A stretch of DNA of 5,629 bases, taken from positions 1-5,629 of the forward strand of contig CALJXB010000432.1 in the NCBI GenBank assembly GCA_937974415.1, given 5' to 3'. The translations under genes and the position numbers were made by a program. How positions within the stretch are numbered: position 1 is the stretch's first letter; each line of letters opens with the position of its first letter. The notes under the pieces were generated by a model that had not been told where the DNA came from, did not search any database, and worked only from the letters and a program-made list of their open reading frames with translations. Below are positions 1-5,629 of this stretch, piece by piece. The stretch is from an uncultured Kiloniellales bacterium. GTDB lineage: Bacteria; Pseudomonadota; Alphaproteobacteria; Kiloniellales; JAKSDN01.

Positions 1-377
1 TGACCCGCCAGGGCTTCTACGACGGCATCGTGTTCCACCGGGTCATGGACGGCTTCATGGCCCAGACCGGCGACCCCACCGGCACCGGCAGCGGCGGCTC
101 CGGCCAGAATATCGACGCCGAGTTCTCGACCGTGCCCTTTGAGCGCGGCACCGTCGGCATGGCCCGCGCCCAGAGCCCCAACAGCGGTGACAGCCAGTTC
201 TTCATCATGTTCGCCGAGGGCTCCTTCCTGAACGGCCAGTACACGGTCTGGGGCAAGGTGGTCGAGGGCATGGACGCGGTCGACCAGATCAAGAAGGCCC
301 CCGCCGGCAGCCAAAGCGGCCAGGTCACCGACCCCGACCACATCGTCTCCATGAAGGTCCAGGCGGACATTCAGTAG
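1..377 (+). CDS. Cyclophilin-type peptidyl-prolyl cis-trans isomerase (partial, N-terminus missing)
   Basis: The frame is open from base 3 and ends at TAG 375-377, giving 124 residues; the start lies left of the window. The product catalyses cis-trans isomerisation of X-Pro bonds and helps protein folding. Visible cyclophilin motifs, in order: FYDGIVFHRVMDGFMAQ, which carries the catalytic Arg of FHR and the Phe/Gln of GFMAQ; GDPTGTGSGG; GMARAQSPNSGDSQFFI, with the active-site Gln and Phe; and NGQYTVWGKVVEGMD near the end. The position of the cyclosporin-contacting Trp of human CypA is Phe here (GSFLNG), as in many bacterial cyclophilins, so weak cyclosporin binding is inferred. The wording of GMARAQ-PNS and GDPTGTG is, from memory, typical of alphaproteobacterial proteins. 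Without the N-terminus I cannot say whether it has a signal peptide, so I do not choose between ppiA and ppiB. It converges with the transporter operon and has no obvious link to it. Confidence 0.95.
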   Translation, partial: TRQGFYDGIVFHRVMDGFMAQTGDPTGTGSGGSGQNIDAEFSTVPFERGTVGMARAQSPNSGDSQFFIMFAEGSFLNGQYTVWGKVVEGMDAVDQIKKAPAGSQSGQVTDPDHIVSMKVQADIQ

Positions 378-495
378 GCGGAATTTTTCGCTTCGCTTAT
401 CTAACGGCTCCAGCCCTCTCCACCTCCCGTCCACCCCTAGCTTACGATGCCGTGGGTGGCCGGGAACGGGAGCGGGCCGGCGCAGAGACCTATCA

Positions 496-520
496 GCAAG
501 AAATAGGGGCCGCCCGCCCC
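496..520 (-). terminator. Probable Rho-independent terminator of the ABC transporter operon
   Basis: Read on the minus strand, a 5-bp G/C stem (GGGGC, loop GGGCG, GCCCC; 520 down to 506) is followed at once by TATTTCTT (505 down to 498). The stem begins two bases after the stop codon of the last operon gene at 523-525. The stem is short but all G/C, and the U-rich stretch lies only on the minus-strand side, so it should act only on the operon. I see no comparable terminator for the convergent cyclophilin gene. A 6-bp inverted repeat at 431-436/454-459 has a 17-base loop and no T-run. Confidence 0.45.
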
Positions 521-522
521 CT

Positions 523-1542
523 TCACACCTCCGCCGGCTCGCGGTTCTCGGGCGCCAGGTGGCGGTAGTCGCCGGTGCGCAGGTGGCACGAGGCCAGGTG
601 GCCGGGGTCGGCCGCGCTCGGCCTGAGTTCCGGCTCCTGCTCCGAACAGACCTCCGCCGCGATCGGGCAGCGCGGATGGAAGCTGCAGCCCGACGGCGGG
701 TCGAGCGGGCTCGGCACGTCGCCCTCCAGCATCGTGCGCTCGCGCCGCCGGCCCGGCTCCGGGATCGGCACGGCGGAGAGGAGCGCCCGGGTGTAGGGGT
801 GCAGCGGCTTCTCGTAGAGGGTGTCCCGGTCGGTGATCTCCACCACCCGGCCGAGATACATGACGGCGACCCGGTCGCTGATGTGCTCTACCACCGCCAG
901 ATTGTGGGAGATGAACAGCAGCGTGAGATCCAGCTCGTTCTGCAGCTCCTTCAGCAGGTTGAGCACCTGGGCCTGGACCGAGACGTCGAGCGCCGAGACC
1001 GGCTCGTCGCAGACCACGAACCGGGGCCGCAGCACCAGCGCCCGGGCGATGCCGATGCGCTGGCGCTGGCCGCCGGAAAACTCGTGCGGGAAGCGCTGGG
1101 CGTGGGACGCGCGCAAGCCCACCAGGCGCAGCATGTCGGCGACCCGCTGGTGGCGCTCCTCGGCGTCGCTGACGCCGTGGACCAGCAGGCCCTCGCCGAT
1201 GGAGTTGCCGACCGGGGTTCGCGGGTCGAGCGAGGAATAGGGGTCCTGGAAGATGATCTGGACCTTGCTCCTGAGGGTCTGCAGGGCCTTGCCCTGGAGC
1301 GTCGCGAGGTCCTCGCCGTCGAAGAAGATATGGCCCGAGGTGGGGTCGAGCAGGCGCACCAGCAGGCGGCCGAGGGTCGACTTGCCGCAGCCGGACTCGC
1401 CGACCAGGCCCAGGGTCTCGCCCTTCTCGATCAGAAGCGAGACCTTGTCGACCGCCTTGACCTGGCCGGTGGTCCGCCGCATCAGGCCGCTCTTCACCGG
1501 GAAGTACTTCACCAGGTCGCGGATCTCGACCATGCTGCTCAC
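523..1542 (-). CDS. Peptide-type ABC transporter ATP-binding protein, DppF/OppF-like
   Basis: This is the second ATPase of the importer, a cytoplasmic subunit that hydrolyses ATP as a heterodimer with the upstream ATPase. It has 339 residues, a normal length for the family. Motifs in order: Walker [10 protein letters not shown] (48-56), Q-loop Gln99 in [12 protein letters not shown], signature SGGQRQR (156-162), Walker B FVVCDEP with Asp179/Glu180, D-loop SALD, and switch His213 in ISHN. A C-terminal oligopeptide-transporter domain follows, with LHPYTRALL (247-255) and Cys286, 292, 299 and 319. This four-Cys set is reported to hold a 4Fe-4S cluster in characterised relatives. The start is GTG at 1542 because a GGAGG lies 6 bases upstream; ATG at 1533 (residue 4) would be 15 bases away. 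The GTG overlaps the TGA of the upstream gene as GTGA, suggesting translational coupling. It is the last gene of the operon. The substrate cannot be told from an ATPase. Confidence 0.95.
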   Translation of the reverse strand: MSSMVEIRDLVKYFPVKSGLMRRTTGQVKAVDKVSLLIEKGETLGLVGESGCGKSTLGRLLVRLLDPTSGHIFFDGEDLATLQGKALQTLRSKVQIIFQDPYSSLDPRTPVGNSIGEGLLVHGVSDAEERHQRVADMLRLVGLRASHAQRFPHEFSGGQRQRIGIARALVLRPRFVVCDEPVSALDVSVQAQVLNLLKELQNELDLTLLFISHNLAVVEHISDRVAVMYLGRVVEITDRDTLYEKPLHPYTRALLSAVPIPEPGRRRERTMLEGDVPSPLDPPSGCSFHPRCPIAAEVCSEQEPELRPSAADPGHLASCHLRTGDYRHLAPENREPAEV

Positions 1543-2639
1543 GGCTCGCCTCCCCGCCGCTCGCCGGCCGGCTGCGCTGCCTCGCCCGATTGCGTGTCGC
1601 CGCCCAGTTGCGTGTCGCCGCCCATTTGCGTGTCGCCGCCCTGGCCCGACGCCTCGCGGTGTAGCCAGCAGCGCACCGCGTGGCCCGGCTCGACGGCCAT
1701 GAGGTCGGGCTGCTCTTCGGTGCAGATGGTGAGCGCATGCTCGACCCGGGCCCGGCAGCGCGAGGCGAAGCGGCAGCCCGCGGGCAGGTCGATCAGGTGC
1801 GGCACCGTTCCGGGAATGACCGCGAGCGCGCCCTGGCGCTGGCCCAAATGGGGAATCGAGCCGAGCAGGTCCTTGGTGTAGGGGTGCTTGGGCGCCTCGA
1901 AGAGGGTCTTGACGTCGGTTTCCTCGACGATCTCGCCGGCGTACATGACCGCGACCCGGTCGGCCATCTCGGCCACCACCCCGAGATCGTGGGTAATCAG
2001 CACCGTGGCGGTGCCGGTCTCGCTTTGGAGATCGCGCATGAGGTCGAGGATCTGGGCCTGGATGGTGACGTCGAGGGCGGTGGTCGGCTCGTCGGCGATA
2101 AGCAGGCGCGGCTCGCAGGCCAGCGCCATGGCGATCATCACCCGCTGGGCCATGCCGCCGGACATCTCGTGGGGATAGGAGGTGGCGCGCCGGCCCGGGT
2201 CCGGGATGCCGACCTTCTCCAGCATCTCAACGGCTTTCTCTTCGCCCGCCTTGCGGGTCATGGCGCGGTGGATCTCGTAGACCTCGCCGATCTGCAGGCC
2301 GACCTCGAACACCGGATTGAGCGAGGAGGTCGGGTCCTGGAAGATCATCGACATGCTCTGGCCGCGCAGGTCGGCCATCTCGTCGGCGGAGAGCTCCAAG
2401 AGGTTGCGGCCCTCGAGCCACAGCTCGCCGGTCTCGATCCGCCCCGGCGGCGGGATGAGGCGCATGATGGAGAGCGCCGTCACGCTCTTGCCGCAGCCGG
2501 ACTCACCGACGATGCAGAGCACCTCGCCCTTGTCGACCCTGATGTCCACGCCGTCGACCGACTTGGCGACGCCGTGGCGGGTATGGAACCAGGTGCGCAG
2601 GTCGCGCACCTCCAAGACCGTCTCGCCGCCCGCTTCCAT
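1539..2639 (-). CDS. Peptide-type ABC transporter ATP-binding protein, DppD/OppD-like, with repeat-bearing tail
   Basis: This is the first ATPase of the importer, 366 residues, cytoplasmic, pairing with the downstream ATPase. Motifs in order: Walker A GESGCGKS (45-52), Q-loop Gln101 in [12 protein letters not shown], signature SGGMAQR (160-166), Walker B LLIADEP with Asp183/Glu184, [11 protein letters not shown], and switch His217 in LITHDLG. The oligopeptide C-terminal domain follows, with KHPYTKDLL (251-259) and Cys289, 295, 306 and 324. The Cys295-Cys306 gap is ten residues, against six in the partner ATPase. After about residue 328 there is a low-complexity Gly/Gln-rich tail of some 38 residues with three GGDTQ copies, so the protein is longer than is usual (about 325-340). 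The start is ATG 2639, 23 bases after the upstream stop; the best upstream purine stretch is TTGAGG, with a rather long 11-base spacing. The same frame is open for 281 codons further upstream, but that stretch overlaps the permease gene and is a shadow. Confidence 0.94.
   Translation of the reverse strand: MEAGGETVLEVRDLRTWFHTRHGVAKSVDGVDIRVDKGEVLCIVGESGCGKSVTALSIMRLIPPPGRIETGELWLEGRNLLELSADEMADLRGQSMSMIFQDPTSSLNPVFEVGLQIGEVYEIHRAMTRKAGEEKAVEMLEKVGIPDPGRRATSYPHEMSGGMAQRVMIAMALACEPRLLIADEPTTALDVTIQAQILDLMRDLQSETGTATVLITHDLGVVAEMADRVAVMYAGEIVEETDVKTLFEAPKHPYTKDLLGSIPHLGQRQGALAVIPGTVPHLIDLPAGCRFASRCRARVEHALTICTEEQPDLMAVEPGHAVRCWLHREASGQGGDTQMGGDTQLGGDTQSGEAAQPAGERRGGEP
1549..1553 (-). promoter_or_regulatory. 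Shine-Dalgarno site deciding the GTG start of the last ATPase
   Basis: GGAGG on the minus strand, 6 bases before GTG at 1542. It lies inside the last codons of the upstream ATPase gene. The spacing favours the GTG at 1542 over the ATG at 1533. Confidence 0.7.
1590..1643 (-). repeat. Three tandem 18-bp units in the tail of the DppD-like ATPase
   Basis: Units 1590-1607, 1608-1625 and 1626-1643 share an identical 16-base core (TTGCGTGTCGCCGCCC on the plus strand) and differ in the last two bases. On the coding strand each encodes GGDTQ plus one variable residue (Met, Leu, Ser). The unit is a multiple of three, so copy-number change would keep the frame. It lies after the last recognisable domain of the ATPase. 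Confidence 0.95.
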
Positions 2640-2651
2640 GGCTCGTTCAGC

Positions 2652-2671
2652 CTCAATCGTTCTCAATCGTT
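2652..2671. repeat. Perfect 10-bp tandem duplication at the permease C stop codon
   Basis: CTCAATCGTT occurs twice with no gap (2652-2661 and 2662-2671, plus strand). On the coding strand this reads AACGATTGAG twice. The first copy contains the last codons (Asn, Asp) and the TGA stop of permease C. The second forms part of the 23-base gap before the ATPase start and carries the TTGAGG that may serve as its ribosome binding site. Confidence 0.95.
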
Positions 2672-3628
2672 CAGGCGCGGATCGAGGGCGTCGCGCATGC
2701 CGTCGCCCAGCAGGTTGAAGCCGAGCACCGTGATCATGATGGCGAGGCCCGGGAAGAACACCAGGTGAGGCGCGCTGAACACCTGGTTGCGCTCGGAGCC
2801 CAGCATGGTGCCCCATTCGGCGGTCGGCGGTTGGGCGCCGAGGCCCAGGAAGGAGAGCCCGGCTGCGTCGAGGATGGCGCTGGCGATGCCGAGGGTCGAG
2901 AGCACGACGATGGGCGTCATGGCGTTGGGCACGATGCGGACCAGCAGGATCCGCGTGCTGCTGGCGCCGATCGCCTTGGAGGCGGCCACGTAGTCGAGCT
3001 CTTTGATCGAGAGCACGGACGCGCGCATGACCCGCGCGTAGGCCGGCAGCGTGACGATGGCAATCGCAAGCAAGGCGTTCCTTATGCCCGGCCCCAGCAC
3101 CGCGACGATGGCGATCGCCAGCAGCAGGGACGGAAAGCCCAGAATGACGTCCATGATGCGCATGATGACATTGTCGATCCAGCCGCCCCAGTAGCCCGCG
3201 ATGGCGCCCAGGATCATGCCGCCGGAGACGGCGAAGAGCACCGTGGTGAAGCCGATCGAGAGGCTGACGCGGGCGCCGTAGATGACCCGGCTGAACTGGT
3301 CCCTGAAGTTGCCGTCGACCCCCATGATGTGCTGCGGTTTGTCGGCCTCGCAACCGAGCAGGTGGATGCAGGGCGCTTCGCGCTTGCGCACCTTCTCCTT
3401 GCCGATCAGCACCTCCTGGGGATTGTAGGGGGCGATGATCGGCGCCGCGATGGCGGTGATCATCATCATGCCGACCAGGCACATTCCGACGACGCCGGTC
3501 TTGCGCCGGAACAGGCGCTTCAAGGCGGTCTTCCAGAGCGCCGTCGGGCTGCCCAGCAGAACGTCCTCGTCCGCCTGTTCGGCGAAGGCCTCCGCAGCCT
3601 CCACGCCGCGTTTCAAGGTCGTCACCAT
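2663..3628 (-). CDS. Peptide-type ABC transporter permease, DppC/OppC-like
   Basis: This is the second inner-membrane channel subunit, 321 residues. A cytoplasmic N-terminal segment of about 45 residues ends in a basic stretch (KRLFRRKTG). About six membrane segments follow, at roughly 46-66, 122-145, 160-180, 183-200, 238-262 and 287-306. The EAA-type ATPase-contact loop is at 213-240 (YVAASKAIGAS...PNAMTP). Family landmarks are SRVIYGARVSL (113-123), MDVILGFPSLLLAI, GLSFLGLG, PEWG-like PTAEWGTML and GFNLLGDGMRDALDPR. The external loop after the first membrane segment is unusual: it contains PCIHLLGC (Cys87, Cys93), and reads MGVDGNFRD where LGTDxxGRD is common. The start is ATG 3628, 19 bases after the upstream stop, because GGAGG and AAGG lie in that gap. 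A longer frame opening at 3691 lies inside the upstream gene and is unlikely. It is translated between permease B and the ATPases. Confidence 0.94.
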   Translation of the reverse strand: MVTTLKRGVEAAEAFAEQADEDVLLGSPTALWKTALKRLFRRKTGVVGMCLVGMMMITAIAAPIIAPYNPQEVLIGKEKVRKREAPCIHLLGCEADKPQHIMGVDGNFRDQFSRVIYGARVSLSIGFTTVLFAVSGGMILGAIAGYWGGWIDNVIMRIMDVILGFPSLLLAIAIVAVLGPGIRNALLAIAIVTLPAYARVMRASVLSIKELDYVAASKAIGASSTRILLVRIVPNAMTPIVVLSTLGIASAILDAAGLSFLGLGAQPPTAEWGTMLGSERNQVFSAPHLVFFPGLAIMITVLGFNLLGDGMRDALDPRLND

Positions 3629-3639
3629 GGTCCCTTGCC

Positions 3640-3644
3640 CCTCC
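3640..3644 (-). promoter_or_regulatory. Shine-Dalgarno site for permease C
   Basis: GGAGG on the minus strand within the purine-rich 19-base gap between the two permease genes, 11 bases before ATG 3628. A closer AAGG (3636-3633) is 4 bases from the start. Together they support ATG 3628 over starts further upstream inside permease B. Confidence 0.5.
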
Positions 3645-3647
3645 CCC

Positions 3648-4727
3648 TCATTCCAGTCGGATCCGCGGGTCGAGGAAGCCGTAGGACACATCGACGATCA
3701 TGTTGATCAGCATGTAGGCGACGGCGATGACCACGGTGAAGGCCTGGATGATGGGATAATCCCGCGCGGTGATCGCCTCGAACAGCATACGCCCGACGCC
3801 GGCCAGGCCGAACACCGTCTCGGTCAGCACCGCGCCGCCCAAGAGCGCCCCCATCTGCAGGCCGAGGATGGTCACCACCGGCAGCAGCGCATTGCGGAGC
3901 GCATGGCGGGCGACCACCCGGCGCTCGCGCGCGCCCTTGGCCCGGGCCGTGCGCACGTAGTCACGCCCGAGCACCTCGAGCAGGCTGGAGCGGGTCATGC
4001 GGGCGATGATCGCCATGGGAATGGTGCTGAGCGCCACCACCGGCAGCACCAGATGGCGCAAGGCGTCCTTCAGGACCTTCCAGTCGCCGGTGATGATCGA
4101 ATTGAAGACGAAATGGTTGGCGATGAACTCGAGGAACTTGGCCTTGCCCGTGCCGGCCACCACGTGCCAGCCCCAGACCTCGAAGAAGGGCGTCGAGGTG
4201 AGGCCGGCGGAGAGCCGCCCCGAGGGCGGCAGCCACAGCCAGGTGCCCTTGAGCAGGAGGGCGAAGACGTAGGCCAGCATGAGCCCAAGCCAGAACACGG
4301 GCATGGATATCCCTATGTTGGCGAAAATCATGGTGGCCACGTCGGTGCCGGTGTTGTGGCGCATGGCCGAAAGGATCCCGAGCGGCACGCCGACGATGAT
4401 CGCCAAGATGAGGCCGCCGACCGCGAGCTCGATGGTCATCGGCAGGCGCTCGACCATGATCTGACTGACCGGCCGGCTGAAGCGGATCGAGTTGCCGAAG
4501 TCGCCCTGCACGATGCGGGTCATGTAGAGGCCGAACTGCACGTAGATCGGCCGGTCGAGGCCGTGCTCCCGCGTGAAGCGGTCGCAGACCTCCTGCGTCG
4601 CCTTCTCGCCCAGGATGGCCCTGCAGGGTTCGCCAGGAATCAGCCGGGCGAGCACGAAGGTGACGAGCAGGATCCCGAACAGCACGGGGATCGAAACCAG
4701 GACCCGTCGTGTGATGTAGCCGATCAT
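3648..4727 (-). CDS. Peptide-type ABC transporter permease, DppB/OppB-like
   Basis: This is the first inner-membrane channel subunit, 359 residues, longer than many family members (about 305-340). It begins with the family pattern GYITRRVLVSIPVLFGILLVTFVLARLIPG, which includes membrane segment 1. Further segments lie at about 99-121, 133-158, 225-243, 283-303 and 326-346. Landmarks are GDFGNSIRFSRPV (76-87), ERLPMTIELA, ISMPVFWLGLMLAY, the EAA loop YVRTARAKGARERRVVARHALRNALLP (257-283) and the ending GFLDPRIRLE. Two oddities sit in predicted external loops: Cys35 and Cys48 after segment 1, and a long loop of about 60 residues (160-222) between segments 3 and 4. ATG 4727 is preferred; a TTG at 4736 is the only other in-frame start before the stop TAG at 4740-4742. 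Neither has a good Shine-Dalgarno sequence. The gene follows the binding-protein gene after 119 bases containing hairpins. Confidence 0.94.
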   Translation of the reverse strand: MIGYITRRVLVSIPVLFGILLVTFVLARLIPGEPCRAILGEKATQEVCDRFTREHGLDRPIYVQFGLYMTRIVQGDFGNSIRFSRPVSQIMVERLPMTIELAVGGLILAIIVGVPLGILSAMRHNTGTDVATMIFANIGISMPVFWLGLMLAYVFALLLKGTWLWLPPSGRLSAGLTSTPFFEVWGWHVVAGTGKAKFLEFIANHFVFNSIITGDWKVLKDALRHLVLPVVALSTIPMAIIARMTRSSLLEVLGRDYVRTARAKGARERRVVARHALRNALLPVVTILGLQMGALLGGAVLTETVFGLAGVGRMLFEAITARDYPIIQAFTVVIAVAYMLINMIVDVSYGFLDPRIRLE

Positions 4728-4770
4728 GGCGGGCAATCGCTAACGGTCAGCGATCATCGGATCGTCGCGT

Positions 4771-4817
4771 CGTCCGGGAGCAAAACCGGACGTGCGGCAC
4801 CGAAGCGCCGCACGTCC
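4771..4817 (-). promoter_or_regulatory. Intergenic RNA hairpins between the binding-protein and permease genes
   Basis: Two inverted repeats overlap. Stem 1 (transcribed first) is 4788-4798 with 4807-4817, an 11-bp perfect match. In the minus-strand RNA its 8-base gap reads GCUUCGGU, so one G-U and one C-G pair can close on a UUCG tetraloop. Stem 2 is 4771-4777 with 4786-4792, 7 bp with an 8-base loop. Both need the five bases 4788-4792, so they cannot form fully at once. Stem 1 starts 29 bases after the binding-protein stop and is followed by GGUUUUGC, only four U, so it would be at best a weak terminator. The likely roles are protecting the 3' end of the binding-protein message and lowering permease expression. 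This is inferred from similar intergenic hairpins in importer operons such as malE-malF. Confidence 0.65.
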
Positions 4818-4846
4818 ATGTTTCGCTCACGACCCGACCGAGACGC

Positions 4847-5629
4847 CTACTCGGCGTTCATCAGGCCGTCCCAGAGGTAGCTGTAATACTCGAACGCCCC
4901 GGTGTTGCCCGTGTGGTTGGGGTTTGAGGCATCGATGCCCGCCGCCCAGGAGGCGATCACGTCGTTGGCGTCGAGGTCCGAGCCGTCGTGGAACTTGACG
5001 CCCTCGCGCAGGGTGCAAGTCCACACGGTGGCGTCGTCGTTGGCCGAACAACCGGTCGCCAGACGCGGCTCGATGGCGCCGGAATCGATGGCGTAGCCGA
5101 GCAGCGGCTCGACCAGCTGCTGGCAGGGCGCCAGGGATTCGCCGTCCGTCTCGTCGGCGCAGTAGAGGCTGATGGGCTCCGCGTTCTGCATGAACACGAA
5201 GGTGTCCTTGCCCGGGTCCGCGTGGTGGAACAAGGGCGCGCCGAACGGCCGGAAGTGGGCGTTCTTCACATAGGCCCCCGCCGCCGAGGCCGAGGCGCCA
5301 TGGGCGATCGGCACCATGGGCACCAACGCCTTGATGGCGTTGTTGGCCTGTACGTACATCGGCTCCGCCTTCTCCACGTTGGCGATGGTCGAGGCCTCTT
5401 CCAGCACATTGTGGATCTCCGGGTGCGGCGTGCCGTATTGCTGGTTCTTGCCGCTGAAGTGGTAATCCAGGAAGTTGGTCACGTGCGGATAGTCCGCGCC
5501 CCAGCCCAGGAGGTAGAAGCCGTCCAGCTTGCCCGAGCCGGACTGGTCGATGAACTCGCCCGATTCCATCACTACCACCTCGGCTTCGATGCCCAGATTG
5601 TCGCGCAGCTGGGTCTGGAACTCGACCGC
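4847..5629 (-). CDS. Peptide-type ABC transporter substrate-binding protein (SBP_bac_5 family, partial, N-terminus outside window)
   Basis: The frame is open from the right edge (first full codon 5627-5629) to TAG 4847-4849, 260 residues. The signal peptide and N-terminal lobe are not visible. The first part is the usual C-terminal end of the family: RDNLGIEAEVVVMESGEF, then FYLLGWGADYP (GWGADYP at 5486-5506), NFLDYHFSGKN, and an ALVPMVPIAH segment that resembles the family's final region. A normal member would end near 5210. This one continues without a break for about 119 residues (5206 to 4850): DTFVFMQNAEPISLYCADETDGESL, then LVEPLLGYA, then VWTCTLREGVKFHDGSDLDANDVIASW. This resembles the N-terminal lobe of the same family. 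The extra part has four Cys (codons at 5159, 5123, 5048 and 5015), plausible disulfides outside the membrane. As the first gene of the operon it supplies the solute to the permeases. The family is certain, the ligand unknown. Confidence 0.92.
   Translation of the reverse strand, partial: AVEFQTQLRDNLGIEAEVVVMESGEFIDQSGSGKLDGFYLLGWGADYPHVTNFLDYHFSGKNQQYGTPHPEIHNVLEEASTIANVEKAEPMYVQANNAIKALVPMVPIAHGASASAAGAYVKNAHFRPFGAPLFHHADPGKDTFVFMQNAEPISLYCADETDGESLAPCQQLVEPLLGYAIDSGAIEPRLATGCSANDDATVWTCTLREGVKFHDGSDLDANDVIASWAAGIDASNPNHTGNTGAFEYYSYLWDGLMNAE
4850..5206 (-). other. Extra C-terminal module of the binding protein resembling the family's N-terminal lobe
   Basis: About 119 residues following the normal C-terminal lobe in the same frame. 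The order of elements matches what usually opens a mature SBP_bac_5 protein: a beta strand with FVFMQNAEPISL, then a DETDGESL turn, a (Q)LVEPLLGY helix, an EPRLATG-like segment, a T-VWTCTLREGVKFHDGS strand pair, and DANDVIASW. The match is my reading by eye; no alignment was run. Confidence 0.7.

Noticed and set aside
431..459. Inverted repeat CCACCC/GGGTGG after the cyclophilin gene as its terminator
   Set aside because: The loop is 17 bases, the stem only 6 bp, and no T-run follows on the plus strand.
437..1738. Minus-strand frame of 433 codons overlapping the DppF-like ATPase
   Set aside because: It is Arg/Ala/Pro-rich without motifs and shares the strand with a clearly real ATPase gene in another frame.
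2640..3482. Possible N-terminal extension of the DppD-like ATPase by 281 codons
   Set aside because: The extension overlaps permease C in another frame and has shadow-type composition. The ATPase domain starts normally after ATG 2639.
3629..3691. Upstream start for permease C giving 21 more residues
   Set aside because: It would lie inside permease B and encode a polar stretch unlike the family. A good ribosome binding region sits directly before ATG 3628.
523..4727. Assigning dpp, opp, nik or gsi gene names and a substrate
   Set aside because: The subunits are homologous across these systems and the ligand-binding part of the binding protein is mostly outside the window.
4740..4757. Five-codon mini-frame (MIADR, stop) just before permease B
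   Set aside because: It is too short and lacks a ribosome binding site; it is compatible with chance. Its TAG is useful only as the in-frame stop that limits the permease start.
559..4880. Long plus-strand open frames (559-1881, 1680-2768, 2765-3706, 3435-4880) opposite the transporter genes
   Set aside because: Their translations are Ala/Arg/Asp/His-rich with no recognisable domain. They lie antisense to genes with clear family motifs, and high GC content makes such shadow frames expected.

Overview
The window looks like a piece of chromosome from a high-GC proteobacterium. An alphaproteobacterium, perhaps of the Rhodospirillales type, is my best guess. The basis is GC-rich third codon positions, long open shadow frames on the opposite strand of every gene, and the wording of the cyclophilin. 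No species can be named from the sequence alone. There are no tRNA or rRNA genes, insertion sequences, CRISPR arrays or phage genes.

Layout: bases 1-377 (+ strand) hold the C-terminal two-thirds or so of a cyclophilin-type peptidyl-prolyl isomerase. A 145-base convergent gap follows, with a probable terminator for the opposite strand. From 523 to the right edge everything is one minus-strand operon for a peptide-type (Dpp/Opp/Nik family) ABC importer. Read in transcription order it is: substrate-binding protein (5629 to 4847, N-terminus outside the window), a 119-base gap with strong RNA hairpins, permease B (4727 to 3648), permease C (3628 to 2663), ATPase D (2639 to 1539) and ATPase F (1542 to 523). 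The last four genes are separated by 19 and 23 bases, and D and F overlap by 4 bases, so translation is probably coupled. The operon promoter lies beyond the right edge.

How it works: the binding protein captures a peptide-like solute outside the inner membrane. The B and C permeases form the channel, and the D and F ATPases power transport from the cytoplasm. The sequence does not fix the substrate (di- or oligopeptide, glutathione, nickel-chelate, opine and similar are all possible), so I give no dpp/opp/nik symbols.

Most of this is ordinary. The points worth a second look are: (1) after its normal C-terminal lobe the binding protein carries about 119 extra residues that read like the N-terminal lobe of the same family, which suggests an internal duplication or a circular permutation; (2) two overlapping, mutually exclusive hairpins lie between the binding-protein gene and the permeases, one of them an 11-bp perfect stem capped by a cUUCGg tetraloop; (3) an in-frame 18-bp triplicate repeat lies in the tail of ATPase D; (4) a perfect 10-bp tandem duplication sits on the permease C stop codon; (5) paired cysteines occur in the predicted external loops of both permeases and in the extra module of the binding protein. 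I saw no evidence of an entirely new system.
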